Part shown: positions 1-10,965 of the stretch, in pieces
Layout of the letters: every line of letters starts with the position of its first letter
Numbering within the stretch: the stretch's first letter is position 1
Origin: Klebsormidium nitens
Lineage: Eukaryota > Streptophyta > Klebsormidiophyceae > Klebsormidiales > Klebsormidiaceae
Reading direction: 5' to 3'
Assembly: GCA_000708835.1 (NCBI GenBank)
Contig: DF237241.1
Location: forward strand, 45,961 to 109,960
Length of the DNA stretch: 64,000 nt
Notes under the pieces: generated by a model
The model's database searches: none
Seen by the model: the letters and a program-made list of their open reading frames with translations, nothing else
Told to the model about the DNA's origin: nothing
Translations under genes and position numbers: made by a program

Positions 1-447
1 GGGCTGCAGTGCCATGGATACATCTATCCAAGTAGTACCAATACCCAATGGATCTCTCAGACTGGAGAATAGCCCAAAACCTGGACTGACCAGTCCCAAA
101 GCTCTTCACAAGGTACTGACTCAAATCAGTCGGCTTTCTGGCTACTGTCCCTACTGGAGAAGAGCATGATGTCAACAAACTTCAACCCAAGAATCCAGAA
201 ATGATCGAGCAAAGATGGTCTCCTCCGCTGCCAACCCTGATAACAGGCCCAGAAGAGCGTAATCTGTTGACCGCAAAAAAGCCGAAGGGGACACACAGAC
301 TCATCAACCTCATAGGTCCATATAATGTCACAAGACCAGCAGGTTGACGAAAAGAAGTTGGTGGAGAAGACTGCTTGTGGGATATCACTGCTCTTGATCC
401 AATAACCCTGGCTGTCAACCTGCACAAGACCCCCTGCATGTCTCCTT
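1..447. other. 3' flank of the zinc-motif gene
   Basis: No supported coding exon. Open stretches on the minus strand (126-461 and 182-517) lack family resemblance and clear splice partners. They are most simply the 3' untranslated region of the gene at 448-1448. Confidence 0.4.
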
Positions 448-1448
448 CTAGAAGCAACCATCCACGTTCGGAACAGTACCGGCCATACAGCCAGTTCTTT
501 TCCCTCTGGTCTGACACTTCAGGGTCTGCCCATCCAACAATCTAAGTAAAAATTTCCCTGAGGTCAAACAGCTTCCAAATCTGAAGAAGAGGCTTGACAC
601 AAAAGCCCCTTGAGCACTTGCTTTTTGGACCAGAAGCTCCCTCACCTGTTGTCAGCCTCTGGCAGCTGGAAACTCTGCGCAACAGCTCCGTTCTGGTGTC
701 CATTGTTGTCCTGGACATCATTCGTCCATGCCCCATCAGCAGCAGGCTCATCTGGCATCCTCTCCACGACAGCCACAGCATTGCACGCCCGGCAACGGGT
801 CTGAACCCCATCCTTTGTTTTCTTGTTGGGTGCAAAGTCACGCAACTCCTTGACGACTCTGCACTTTGAGCATTGCTTGGCGTGTGCCCAGGCCTCGTCC
901 ACCGACATGGACAAGTGGTACATATCCTTCCCAGAGCGGTCAGCAAGGCTAACTGCCACACACGCCCTGCACGAAGCCCTCAGCCCCTTCCCAGCCTTCT
1001 GGAAGTCAATCAAAGGCTTGACCCGGTGGCAAGCTATGCAAGTCTTCCCCTCCACATCAATCGAAACCCCTGCGGAATGGCTCTGAACTGTCACATGCTC
1101 CGCGTCTCCCGTCCCAACCGCCACGGCTCTGCTAGTTGTTGTGCGCATACTCCGCGAGTGACTCGATCCATGGGGCACCTCCCTAGAGCGTGAGATGTGA
1201 GCCCCCTTCTGCTCGCGCCCTGCGCTTGCACTGGCCTTCACCCTAATGCGACTGCCAACCAGCGCTTGCTCTGAACTCTTCAAGTGAAAGTCCAAAGCAC
1301 CTGCCAAAAACGTCTTTGTGAAATCAGTTAGAGGAAGATGGACAAAAGGTCTAGTAGATGCTGCATTCCCCCTGGCTGCGGACGCCCCGAACTTGGATGT
1401 GCAGGGCTTGGTCGCGGCACTGGTCTGCAGCTGGACAGAGGCCGCCAT
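448..1448 (-). CDS. Putative plastid-targeted protein with two paired-CxxC zinc-ribbon-like motifs
   Basis: Exons 646-1448 and 448-580 join in phase (CAG|GTGAGG donor, TTCTTCAG acceptor) to give about 311 residues. If the intron is retained, the frame stops at once and leaves 267 residues. The first ~75 residues are rich in Ala, Ser, Thr and Arg and poor in acids, as expected of a chloroplast transit peptide. The middle carries two similar units, CIACHRVKPLIDF...CRAC and CSKCRVVKELRDF...CRAC: two CxxC pairs around a conserved K/R-x-L-x-D/R-F core, likely zinc-binding. I do not recognise the family. Such CxxC...F...CxxC units occur in nucleic-acid-binding proteins, so a plastid DNA- or RNA-related role is only a guess. 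A TGACGTCA element lies about 65 bases upstream of the ATG. The 44-residue second exon is the least certain part. Confidence 0.55.
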
Positions 1449-2589
1449 CGCTGAGCGTTGTGCTTTCCCTAAGCTCTTGCGAGGCCCCTCAACACAGTCT
1501 TCTTCTCAAGCTGACGTCACACAAAAATCCCTAGGCCTTTGTATGTACAAGTTAGTAAACAAGCGTCTCCTCCATGAAAAAGCGCCTTGGTCCTGGATAG
1601 AATTTGCTCTTCCTTGTCCACTTTCAAATTCCAGTTCTGTCACGTAGGCATCTAGACTACGGTCTATCTTTTCCATGAGAATTCGGAGCCAGCGACAAGT
1701 GTGGGGCTGTGGCTGGTACGCAACCTGATCTGTTCAATTTTATCTCGTAGGTACAATGCATGGTTAAGAAGGGCGTTGGGTTTTGAGGAACCCACGTGGG
1801 ACGTTGCGGCGTCCGTGATGGGGCAAAATATACCTTCAAAGTCGCTGCAAATTCTAGCACGTGCGGATCGCGGCGACGGAAACAGTTGCACTCTATGGTT
1901 ACTGGTCGCTATATGCAGATGCATCGGTATGCCCTCTTTAATGCCGTACCGCCAAGGGAATTCGCCACCTTTTGGTGCGAAAAGTCAATTTCGTTCGTTT
2001 TGAGGTTTCACCCGTGTACTTTGAGAGTTTATTTTACATTTCGCACAAAGCATTTTTTCGCTTTCTTTTGCCCCACAAAACAGGACTTTTCACCATTTTG
2101 AGGTAATTCTTTAGTTTCGCCTTTTCGCAGTTAGGGTCCCATTTACATACTTTCTAATTCTTCGCACCGACCCCAAAATATTTATTTTCAGGCGATTTCC
2201 CTTGGCGGTACGGTGCATGTGATCATCATTGATGCGCAGGCCGCCACGCTGGGGACAATTGTGGGCCGCGGAACTTCGCAAAATTGGAAGACAATTTTAA
2301 ACTTTCCAAGATTTTCATGTGGGCTGCGACGTCACTTTGCGAACTTAGGACTAGATTTTGAAAACCACTTTTTGGACCGTCCGAGTGGATGATTGTAGAT
2401 AGTCAGAAGCCAGACTGATTGAACGTCCGAAACCCCACCACATGACGTCACGGGATCACGGTCAAGTCCAGACCGGCAAGCGCGCGGCCGCGCCGAGCCC
2501 AGTGGTCAAACGTACTGCTGGCACTGAGTGACTCCGATCGTGCCAGATCGGATCGGACCGTCTTGTGGTCTTGAACCACCACCGGGCAG

Positions 2590-2597
2590 TATAAATA
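2590..2597 (+). promoter_or_regulatory. TATA-box-like element of an unassigned plus-strand unit
   Basis: TATAAATA lies 140 bases after a perfect TGACGTCA (2443-2450). No plus-strand protein gene follows before the convergent LIN1 gene, so any transcript would be non-coding or a relic. Confidence 0.35.
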
Positions 2598-2708
2598 CCT
2601 AGTGCTGGTTACCAGCTTTGCCATATTATCATCTGTGGCACTTGAAATTTTGCGACGGGCGCATTGCCATTAGGCCGTTAGTAGCCTCGAAGGCCGCCTG
2701 AGTCCCCG

Positions 2709-2736
2709 GCCGCCCGGCCTGGCAGGGCCGGGCGGC
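2709..2736. repeat. Perfect 11-bp GC-rich hairpin
   Basis: GCCGCCCGGCC (2709-2719) pairs perfectly with GGCCGGGCGGC (2726-2736) around a six-base loop. It sits about 110 bases downstream of the TATA-like element. No T-tract follows, so it is not a simple terminator. Confidence 0.6.
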
Positions 2737-3304
2737 GGCGGCGCAACAAGAGGCCCCGGTAATTGCCAGGCTCGCCGCCGGTGGCGAACTTTCATTTGGG
2801 ATCGTTTAGAGCAATTTTTGCAACCGTGAATGACCACAATCAGATCTGCCCGGCCGGAGTTAACCGAGAACACTGCTACTACGTCAGCCAGCCGCGCATG
2901 TAGCTGCCAGTACGCCCGCAAGAAATGCCTTGGGCGCTCATGATGTTATGTGCCACCGTCTTGATTCTCAACTTCTACGTACCCTAACCAAAATAGACTT
3001 AAGTTCAACATCTCATTATAGTAGCCGTGCGTTGCAATCCCGACAATATCACATGATCTTACATGCATAAGCTTCAGAGACAGGGCAAGTGGCCATGCAA
3101 GGGTCATTGCAAGTTGAAAACATGCCACGACATGGTTGTTGTTGCTAATCAAAACAACTTTAGGCGTCGTTTCATAAAGGTGCATTTATGTTTGTTGCGG
3201 CAATATCTCCTTTTGGGCTACTACTCTTCAACGTAAGGCTGTTGCTTCGGTAAAGAGGAATCTCATCGAGCTGAATTGCCGGCCTGCCTAGAAAGACGAC
3301 TTTA

Positions 3305-6300
3305 TCAGGCGTCCTTGTCCTTCCCTTTTGAACCTTTGTCTTCCTTCACTTCTTCGTAAGCATTTGTAACTGGGTTCAAGTAGTACCTGCAAATACAAGT
3401 CGTGAACCAGCATCAGCGTTCTCGAAGTTATGCTTTCCAATCCTCAGACCTCAAGGTTGCAACAAAAAATAACCGCTTAACCCCAAAGCATCAAAGAGTG
3501 TATAGTACTCTGGATTCGTTTCACAGTGTCACCTTCCACACCGAACTTGTCGTTCACTATGGGCACACGGTCACTTTCACTTACCATTGTTGAGTGCTAG
3601 CGCTGCAGTACAGCCCTGAGCCCGGATCGTAGTAGTAGCCCTGTTCACTATTGTAGTAGAACCTGCACAGAACTCAATTGCCTGAGGAAAAAGGCTGTGG
3701 CGGCTTTCCTAGAGGCTTTGCTCGGGGTTTCAACACAAGGCAGTACTCATCGGCCGAGCAGCCCATTCCAAACAAGCTAGCCAGAGGTGCTCGTAAGTGC
3801 TTTCGAATCTCTAGTTGGTCCATGCATGAAGCGGAGATGCAGTGGACAAGCGCGGAGGCTATACGTCTCTTGAATCACAAGCGGTTCAACATGGATTCCC
3901 GAACGGATCCAATGCATGCAATCGCTTGATTTCAGCCGATCTTTGAAAAGGACGATGCCTATACTGAAGAACGTTATCGACGCTATCAGACACAATGGTT
4001 TTCAAAGCTTCTGGATGTACTGACGGCGAAGACCTGGTATGAACTCACGGCAGGGCGAAGACTGCAACCTTATTAAATCGCTGAAGGGGTCTTCATCCTT
4101 CCGATAAAACTTGACGTACGATCCATCGATCAAAAGGAAACTTCAGAAATTTTGCAGACCAACAGCCGTACAACATGCACTTCTCGGACACCGAGGCTTG
4201 CGAGATCTGACGACCTTCAACACGAGGTACTTTGAAAGGACACGGACAAAGGGGAGGACGATATGAAGGCCACGGTTTGGTTTGACCCCGCAGACCGCTC
4301 ACCCGGAAGTCTCGTCATAGACGAATCCAGAAGCTTCGGTCGGGATACCCCCCTCTGCCCCTCTGTTAGACGCGCCCCCGTTTGCAGAGGGCCCTGCCTT
4401 TTCCCTCCCGAGAGCGGGTGCAGCGTCATCATCCGCAAACATGTCGTCATCCTCCGTTGTTGCAGCAGCTGCCTGGGCGCGCAGCCGGTGGATCGCCTCG
4501 TAACCCTCTGCTTCCCGCAGAAACGTCTCCTTCTTGTCCGAGTAAACGTCTGGACAGAGATTTCCAGCGTTCAAAATTTCCACGACATCTGAATCCGAGT
4601 CGGCCGTCGTTAACGCAATTTAAGGCGCCCAAAATACAGACCAGTGCAGACTGGGCAATAAGAAAGGGTGCAAAAGAGAACGAAGAGCTACCACAAGTCA
4701 AAGTGTGTCTTTTCCTAAGAATTACGGCTTAAATCGCAGTCCACAAAGAATGCAAGCCACAAGATTGTACTGGCTGCTGAAACATGCGCACACGCCCATA
4801 CCATCTTGCCCTTCACGAGATAGTAGGGTGCCAGATTGCGCCAGGGCGCAGATCAAATCTAGAAAGAGGACAATGAGCAGCCAAACTGCGGGACAGCGTA
4901 AGTAACCACGGAATGAAAGAAGGTCGCAGATACGACTCAAAGCGAAAAACCTGAACGGCCGATTCCGGGCTATCTTTTAAGGAAAGCGAGAGCAGGAACC
5001 AAAGGGGAAAGCCTAGATTGAGACATCAGAATAATCATAAGGGTATCTTTCCACCTTGACTTCCAGAGAGAAACGACGTTGGCCACGAACACGAGCCTTT
5101 TCGACTCTCTGGAACGTTCTGAAAGAGCTCATCAGGACAGAAATGCATGCGGACCTGGTTCGGACTACTCACTGTATTCCCCTGCCTCCATTAGCCGGCT
5201 CGCGTCCTCCGTCAAGGCATCGAACTGCCTCTTCTCCTCATCGCTCATCTTCTTCTCTTCTACCACGGGCACCCCCGGTGGTCCCCGCCCCCTCCCCCGA
5301 CCGCCCGGCTTACTTCCGCTTTGCCCCCTTCCCGCACCCCCCAAGCGCCTCAGCCCCTGGAGCACAGTCTCCCCGTTCTGAAGCGAGTCTGCGATTCGCC
5401 GTTTGATGGCGGCCATCTCGCCCGTAGACATTTCCTCCTCGACACTGTCGGCTGCGGCCTGCTCCTCAGCCGCGCGCTTGGCCAGGCTCGGGTCCACCTT
5501 CACGCCCTCCAGCCAGGCGTCCTGCAACAGATGTTTGCGCCTCAGACATTGACCGATCATCTCCAATCTGTACCAGAATACAAAAGGTGAAGCAAGGCGA
5601 GTGCGAGTGCTGGCGAGTTGTGTTGCTGATTCAGAGCAGCCAGCGCAGCAGCCCCGCACAGGGCTTCGTTCGCTCATCAAGGAACATTTGAACGTGGAGT
5701 GAGCTCCTTGTGGCAGAGTGTTTCGACTTTACCCAGATGGTCAGACGATTCAGCTTTGTGTAAACCCCGTCCTGCGGCCAAATATCCCGCTCACCCGTGC
5801 ATCGTTCTCCTGGCGGTATTCGACATAGTTGCCCTCGGCGTCGAAGTAGCCGTCCTCCCGCTCCTTCTTGAGATTGAAGGGCTCCAGCTTTGTCCCCTCG
5901 TCGTCCCGCACCAGGCCGTGCTCGTCATCATAGTCCTGAACCAGAAGGTAGAGAGTTGACCGGCTCTGCTTAGAAAAGCTACAGAGTTCGCTCATACCTT
6001 TTGAGGTTGTTGGGAAACAGAAAAGGATAGGTTGTCGAGGAACAAAAGAGGATAACCTAAGCCAAAGTACAAACACTTGAGGATTGTGCATGGCCCACAT
6101 GAAGCACTGTCAACAACGGGGGAACTTTCATGCACCTGGGGATGAACACCTCAAGACTGAGAAGAACCGTGTCACTGGATTCTTCTTGCAGAAGTCAGGA
6201 CACCATACAGTATCATGCATGAGGAACATCTGAGTACCAACTTCTCCCTTACTCAAGGCATACCACCGATTGCAGATACAAGAGTCAGTGAGATTGAGCT

Positions 6301-6951
6301 CAGAAAAAGTCCAGGATGGCCAATGTAACAAGAAGCCCAGCTTATCGGCAAGCCGAGACATCGCAAGTATAGTGATCAGACTTACCTCATAATCTTCCTC
6401 TGCCCCTCCGACATTGGTTCCGACATCTGTATCCTCTTTTAGTTTGTTCTTGCCCTTCTCCTTCCTTTTCACCGCTCGCTCCGTTGCAACAGCCCTCGCA
6501 TCCGCGGCAATTATAGGCCCTCCTGCCTCATCCAATTCCACTGCTTCCTCCTGAGCCTTCTTGCTTTTTGGGAAGCGCACCTTCTTGGCCCTGTTCCAGT
6601 AGCACGGGCCTAAGTCTTTGCTGACAGCATTGATTGAGCGATTCTCGAACTCTTGAATCCTTGCAGAGACGAAATTGACGTAAGCTTGTCCTCTCCAACC
6701 AATCGAAGATGACTGTGCATTGGTTTCAAATCTCGCGAAAATCCTGCATTATATTCAAAGTTACCAACAGAACACAGGAAAGAGTGGACTAATGCCTGGA
6801 TAATTCATGCACCACGTCGCTCTACAAAGGCTAGGAGAGCTGCAGGCAAAGAGGCTCACTTCTGATCTTCTGCAGCGTCCTCATCGTCACCTTCATCACC
6901 CCCAAAGCGCTCCCGCCTCCGCTTGAGTATTTTGCCATCGGCGTCCGTCAT
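3305..6951 (-). CDS. LIN1: LIN1/CD2BP2-type U5 snRNP protein with C-terminal OCRE domain
   Basis: Exons 6860-6951, 6386-6746 (or 6386-6590), 5795-5935, 5173-5521, 4303-4549, 3585-3662 and 3305-3386 join in phase to 449 (or 397) residues. Diagnostic LIN1/CD2BP2 blocks are visible: EPFNLKKEREDGYFD (exon 3), DAWLEGVKVD, GETVLQGLRRLGG followed by an RG-rich linker (exon 4), and GEYNVYSDKKETF plus an acidic MFADDD stretch (exon 5). In the family this protein binds the U5 snRNP before tri-snRNP assembly in the nucleus. The C terminus lacks the GYF domain of animal CD2BP2. It instead has aromatic octamer-like repeats, FVYDETSG, FYYNSEQG, YYYDPGSG and QQWYYLNP, i.e. an OCRE domain, then a lysine-rich tail. 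The exon-2 acceptor is ambiguous because both sites keep the frame. It is divergent from FAX, 552 bases away. Confidence 0.9.
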
Positions 6952-7503
6952 TGCTCCGCTTACTGATTGTCCAACTCGTCCTTGAACGTTTCACAACCAG
7001 TGCCTCTAAGTCTTCTACCACAGGACTCGTTGCAACCATGATGATGATCGCCTCTCCTTTATTGTTGTGTTGCACTTGAAGTTGCAGCTGCGAAGTACCT
7101 ACCACAGGCTTAAATTCAGGCCTGTGCCAGAAATTAAGCTTAAATAATAAATTGCACAATCGCAGGGTAAATATTTGCAGCTCATGCATGTACCGTAGAT
7201 CGATTCACGGGTTTCCTTTTGAGCTTTGTAATTTTTTCCTTAAGCAGATATCTACGTAATTGCTTGGTTTCTTTGGCCTGGGCCCGAAGGGTTGTGAACT
7301 TGTCATACCTATTTGAAAATTTTCAAGTTTCATCCGCTTATATATGTAGCAGATGAATATGTTAGAAATTACACCGAGCAAGTGAATTCTTTCCGCTTCA
7401 ACCTCAACCCCAGCTGTGAGGTCCAGCTGAAGCACTGCCAGCATTGCAGAACGCCAGCTTGTGAGGACCGCATGTGGTTTGCGGCCTGGCCTTTCTGAGG
7501 AGC
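6952..7503. promoter_or_regulatory. Shared divergent promoter region (LIN1 / FAX)
   Basis: 552 bases between the two start codons. It must hold both 5' untranslated regions and promoters. No conserved box stands out by eye. Confidence 0.45.
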
Positions 7504-10366
7504 ATGGCGAGCTCGTGCTTAAGACAATCTTTTATGCAGAACATTAGCTCGGTGGCAGCATTGGATGCGCGGAGCCAGTCCGAACTAGATTGTTCTACAA
7601 GCTTCTCTTGCAGGGCCAGTTCCTCGCTCGCCGCTCCTTCCTGCTTGGACAATTCTCTGATTAGTCGAGGCTTCCAGTCAAGCAGGTTCCTCTGGCATCT
7701 TGGCAGAATGGACGCCAATCTCCTCAGATCTCGGAGCAAGCAGAGCAGATCAACCAGAGCAGCTGTTGGCGATCAGGTGAGGGCAAATGTATCAGTTTCA
7801 CAAGAGGTTCCATCAGGATCACTGCGACAGTGGCCTTCATCTCTTTGTCCATCTAGTTATTTTGACAATACGGTAAGTTTGTCACTGGTGGTGGTATACT
7901 GTATGTGGTACTGTTGACGTACACATGAGGAGCGATAAATTTGCCTAAGAATGTTGGGTGCAGATATAGATGAATGAATATGGAAGCACACAGGACCTGC
8001 ACTTTTCCCCCTCTTTGATTCTCCAGTCTGACTATTTCCACGAGCTGCATAGGACAAGGTCCAGCAATATTCATCACCAACATGGCACGAGTCGCTTGGA
8101 ACAGAAACTTGGAACCATCATTCAACCTTCCTCTGTTCACTCAATCCATTTCATTGCAGGGTTCCGCTGAAGATCTGGTGAAAGCCTCGACTGGAAGCCC
8201 AGGATGGACAGCAGAAGGAGAAAACCAGGCAGCAAGTATAACTGACCTCAGCCAAGTGAGGTCTGGACTGACAATGTCTGTCGGTAGTGATGTGGGGGTG
8301 TACCAGAGTTATTGGAACTTCAAACTTCCTCATGTTGGCTTCAGTAATTGTCTCAATTCTGCCCCCATTTTCTGGCATGTCATCCTGCATCGCAGGATCC
8401 CCCACAATGCACCTCAAGAGCTGGAATGTAGGGAAATGCTTCTTGGAAACCTTGGTGATGAGCTTTCTTCAACGAGTGATGCTGCGCCATGAGAGTTCTC
8501 CGGGGTGGGCCTTTTCATGAGGCACAATCACACTGCGAGCAAGTTATATTCACGAAGGAACGTTGAACCTTTGATCTGTTGTATCAAACATTTCAAAACA
8601 CAATCTACAGAGATTGCACTGGACTGACAACTCTGCTGTGCTTCTGGCAGCCTGTAAGCGATGGAGCACCGCTGCTGGAAGCGCCAGCCTCGGTACAGGA
8701 GATGGCAGAAGCAGCCGTGGGAGCACATTCTGATGAAGCCGTCAAGAAGGGCGCCTTGATCCACGATTTCTGCTTTGGAATACCATACGGTAAGTTCCAT
8801 GTCAAGTGACAGACAACAATCTTTGTTCTGTTCCCACGAAACTTTACACTGGCTTAGTCATTTACTTTGGTTCAATGATTTGCCAGCCCTACCCCATTCC
8901 TTCCATATCCGAGTTACCATGTTGGTGTCATTTTCCACGCAGCCAAGAAAGGCTTCTCACTTGGGCCGAAAACAGAGCCTGTGCACAGAAAATCAAGTTC
9001 AATTCCCTCGATTGAGAATTCCACCTTCTTTTCCCACCTGCTACCGAGGCACAACCCGCCCATGGCATACACACACCAATCCATCCCCACTCCGTAAAGC
9101 ACACCGAATCAACATGCGCCCCGCGTTGGATGCAGGATCAGTCCTTGCTCTGGGCGGCGTGATCTGGTACTTTGTCAAGCGGCAGCCGGTTTCCCTCTGG
9201 CACGGGCTAGCACTGGGCCTCACACAGCTGCTGCTCAGTGCCCAGAGCCTCAAGGCTTGGAAAAAGGGGGCCTCGTCATTTCCATACATCCTGGGGTCGC
9301 TGGGTAAGTACGTCGGTCATTGCAATCTGATCAAGATTTTACTTTCGAAGCATAATCTTTGGCATGCGGTTATACCCTCTCTGTGCACTCAACCTTGACT
9401 TCGATTGAAGTCACGGAAGTTCCAGGTGAATGCTGTGCGATCTGTTGGAAAGATGGTCGAGCCTAATGAACCTCAGTGCCCTCTTCTTGGAGTCGTACAA
9501 GAGTCGAGGAGTTCAACTTTTAGCCTTGCTCCTGTTCAGGACAACGTGCTCACTTAGCTCGGCAGGCTCACCTCAGGATGTCTGTAACTATCGATCCCGA
9601 AAATACTGACTTCGAAAACTCAAATCTTAGCTTGGAATGGGCGGGTGTGTCAGGCGAACCGCTTCGAAGCTCGGTCTCATCAGATGCATGAACGAAAAGA
9701 GTCCGATTTGTTGCGGGACAAGTAAGTAGATCCCGGATGCTAAGCATTTGACCTTCGTTTCCAGGCATTGCCCTCTTCCTGACCGTGACCAAGGGACGAG
9801 CCTTTGCGCAAGTAAGCTGCTAGTCTTCAAACAGACGCTTCATGTCTTGCACTGGAGCTTTTCTATCCTTAGTCATTTTCTTGTTGTCAATTGGCGACCT
9901 CCTTGGACATTCTTGATAGCGACTTTGCAGTTCCACGACGTACTGACGGGTTCTGTATCTGAAACTCACTCCCTTTCCTGTTCTCTCTCCAGGGCGCACC
10001 CTTCCTTCCGATGGGGCTCACAGCGTTGACCAGGTAAGGGGTATCCTCCTTTTCAAGCAGTCGAAGATCGAGCCATTTTGGAACCGCCTTGGTTGAAGCA
10101 CTCCGAGGGACTTCGCCGTCTCATGAGGTGCTCGTTAGTATAATGGACCTATACTCATCAGGCCTGCTCTCATTCGGCTCTATCCTTGGCGCGCACTCAT
10201 TGACGGTGTGCTGTTGTCATCGTGCTTCGAACAGTCAATCTTGAGCTGGCAGCTAAGCTTGGTGTCTTTGCGGATTTGCAGCATTCTGATGGCGCTCTTC
10301 TTCTTCTACGTCCTTCTTGCCGGCGGCAACCCACCACCCAAGGCCAACAAGGCGCCTGCAGTTTGA
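7504..10366 (+). CDS. FAX: FAX/TMEM14-family plastid fatty-acid export protein
   Basis: Seven exons, 7504-7776, 8160-8255, 8651-8789, 9136-9303, 9765-9811, 9993-10033 and 10282-10366, close in phase to 282 residues. The first ~90 residues (Ser/Arg-rich, ending near RSRSTRAAVGDQ) look like a chloroplast transit peptide. After an acidic linker comes the family signature HDFCFGIPYG, then the four short membrane segments of TMEM14/FAX proteins, the conserved KAWKKGASSFPYILGSLG, and the C-terminal AGGNPPPK tail typical of FAX proteins. FAX proteins sit in the plastid envelope and move free fatty acids out for lipid synthesis. ATG 7504 is the first in frame; the upstream open codons begin with GTG. 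The 3' end converges on the bZIP gene 600 bases away. Which FAX paralogue it corresponds to cannot be settled by eye. Confidence 0.92.
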
Positions 10367-10965
10367 ACTGGACGGAACCAAATCGGCTGGCATGAATAAT
10401 AACGGACTGACTCTTAGTGCATGTAACCATGGAACTTTTCTGAGTCCGTTCAGGGCTCAATTGATAATTACTTGCCAGGTTTACAACTATAAAAGCAAGC
10501 GAACGTTTTTTGTTTCTCTCTATCTTCTTCAAAAAGAATCGTCTAGATTGATTATGATGCACTGAACTGTGAGTCCGTGACAATACATGTTGCTCTGGTC
10601 GCATCTTGCAAACCACATGCGCTGCACATATGCTATACGTCCCATATCTAGCTGGTGGCTAAACCAGTTCACTCACATGGACTGCATATGGATGATACCA
10701 ACAAGAGAGCTTCGAAGCATTTTGAGCTGTCGACTTCAGGCCCTATACATATGTGCTAAAACAGAGACTAAATGTCCCATTTTCCTGTTTCTTAAACCTT
10801 TCCTGTAGTAAACTTTTAGAACCTTCTGTCACGTCCGGCATCTGTTGTGGCAACCCTGGCCCCCCCTATGCAGTACATACACACATGCACGTCACCACCG
10901 ACGTTATGACATTTCGAAGCATGCAACTATCGATCTGTGCAAAGTATCCCTGCACGAGGGCCTTA
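10367..10965. other. Convergent intergenic gap (FAX / bZIP 3' ends)
   Basis: Holds the 3' untranslated regions of both genes. AT-rich patches only; no further gene seen. Confidence 0.5.

Larger units (their letters stand above)
1449..3304. other. Intergenic region with an isolated promoter-like block
   Basis: No convincing CDS on either strand. It contains the presumed promoter of the minus-strand gene (TGACGTCA at 1512-1519), a second bZIP-type TGACGTCA at 2443-2450, a related GACGTCAC at 2328-2335, a TATAAATA at 2590-2597, and a GC-rich perfect hairpin at 2709-2736. Confidence 0.5.

Noticed and set aside
2670-2921. Minus-strand open frame over the GC-rich hairpin
   Set aside because: Low-complexity Pro/Gly/Arg product produced by the hairpin's GC bias; no splice or start support.
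7404-7739. Minus-strand open frame of 111 codons with a charged, helix-like sequence
   Set aside because: It is antisense to the FAX transit-peptide exon (7504-7776), whose frame, start and splice phase are coherent.
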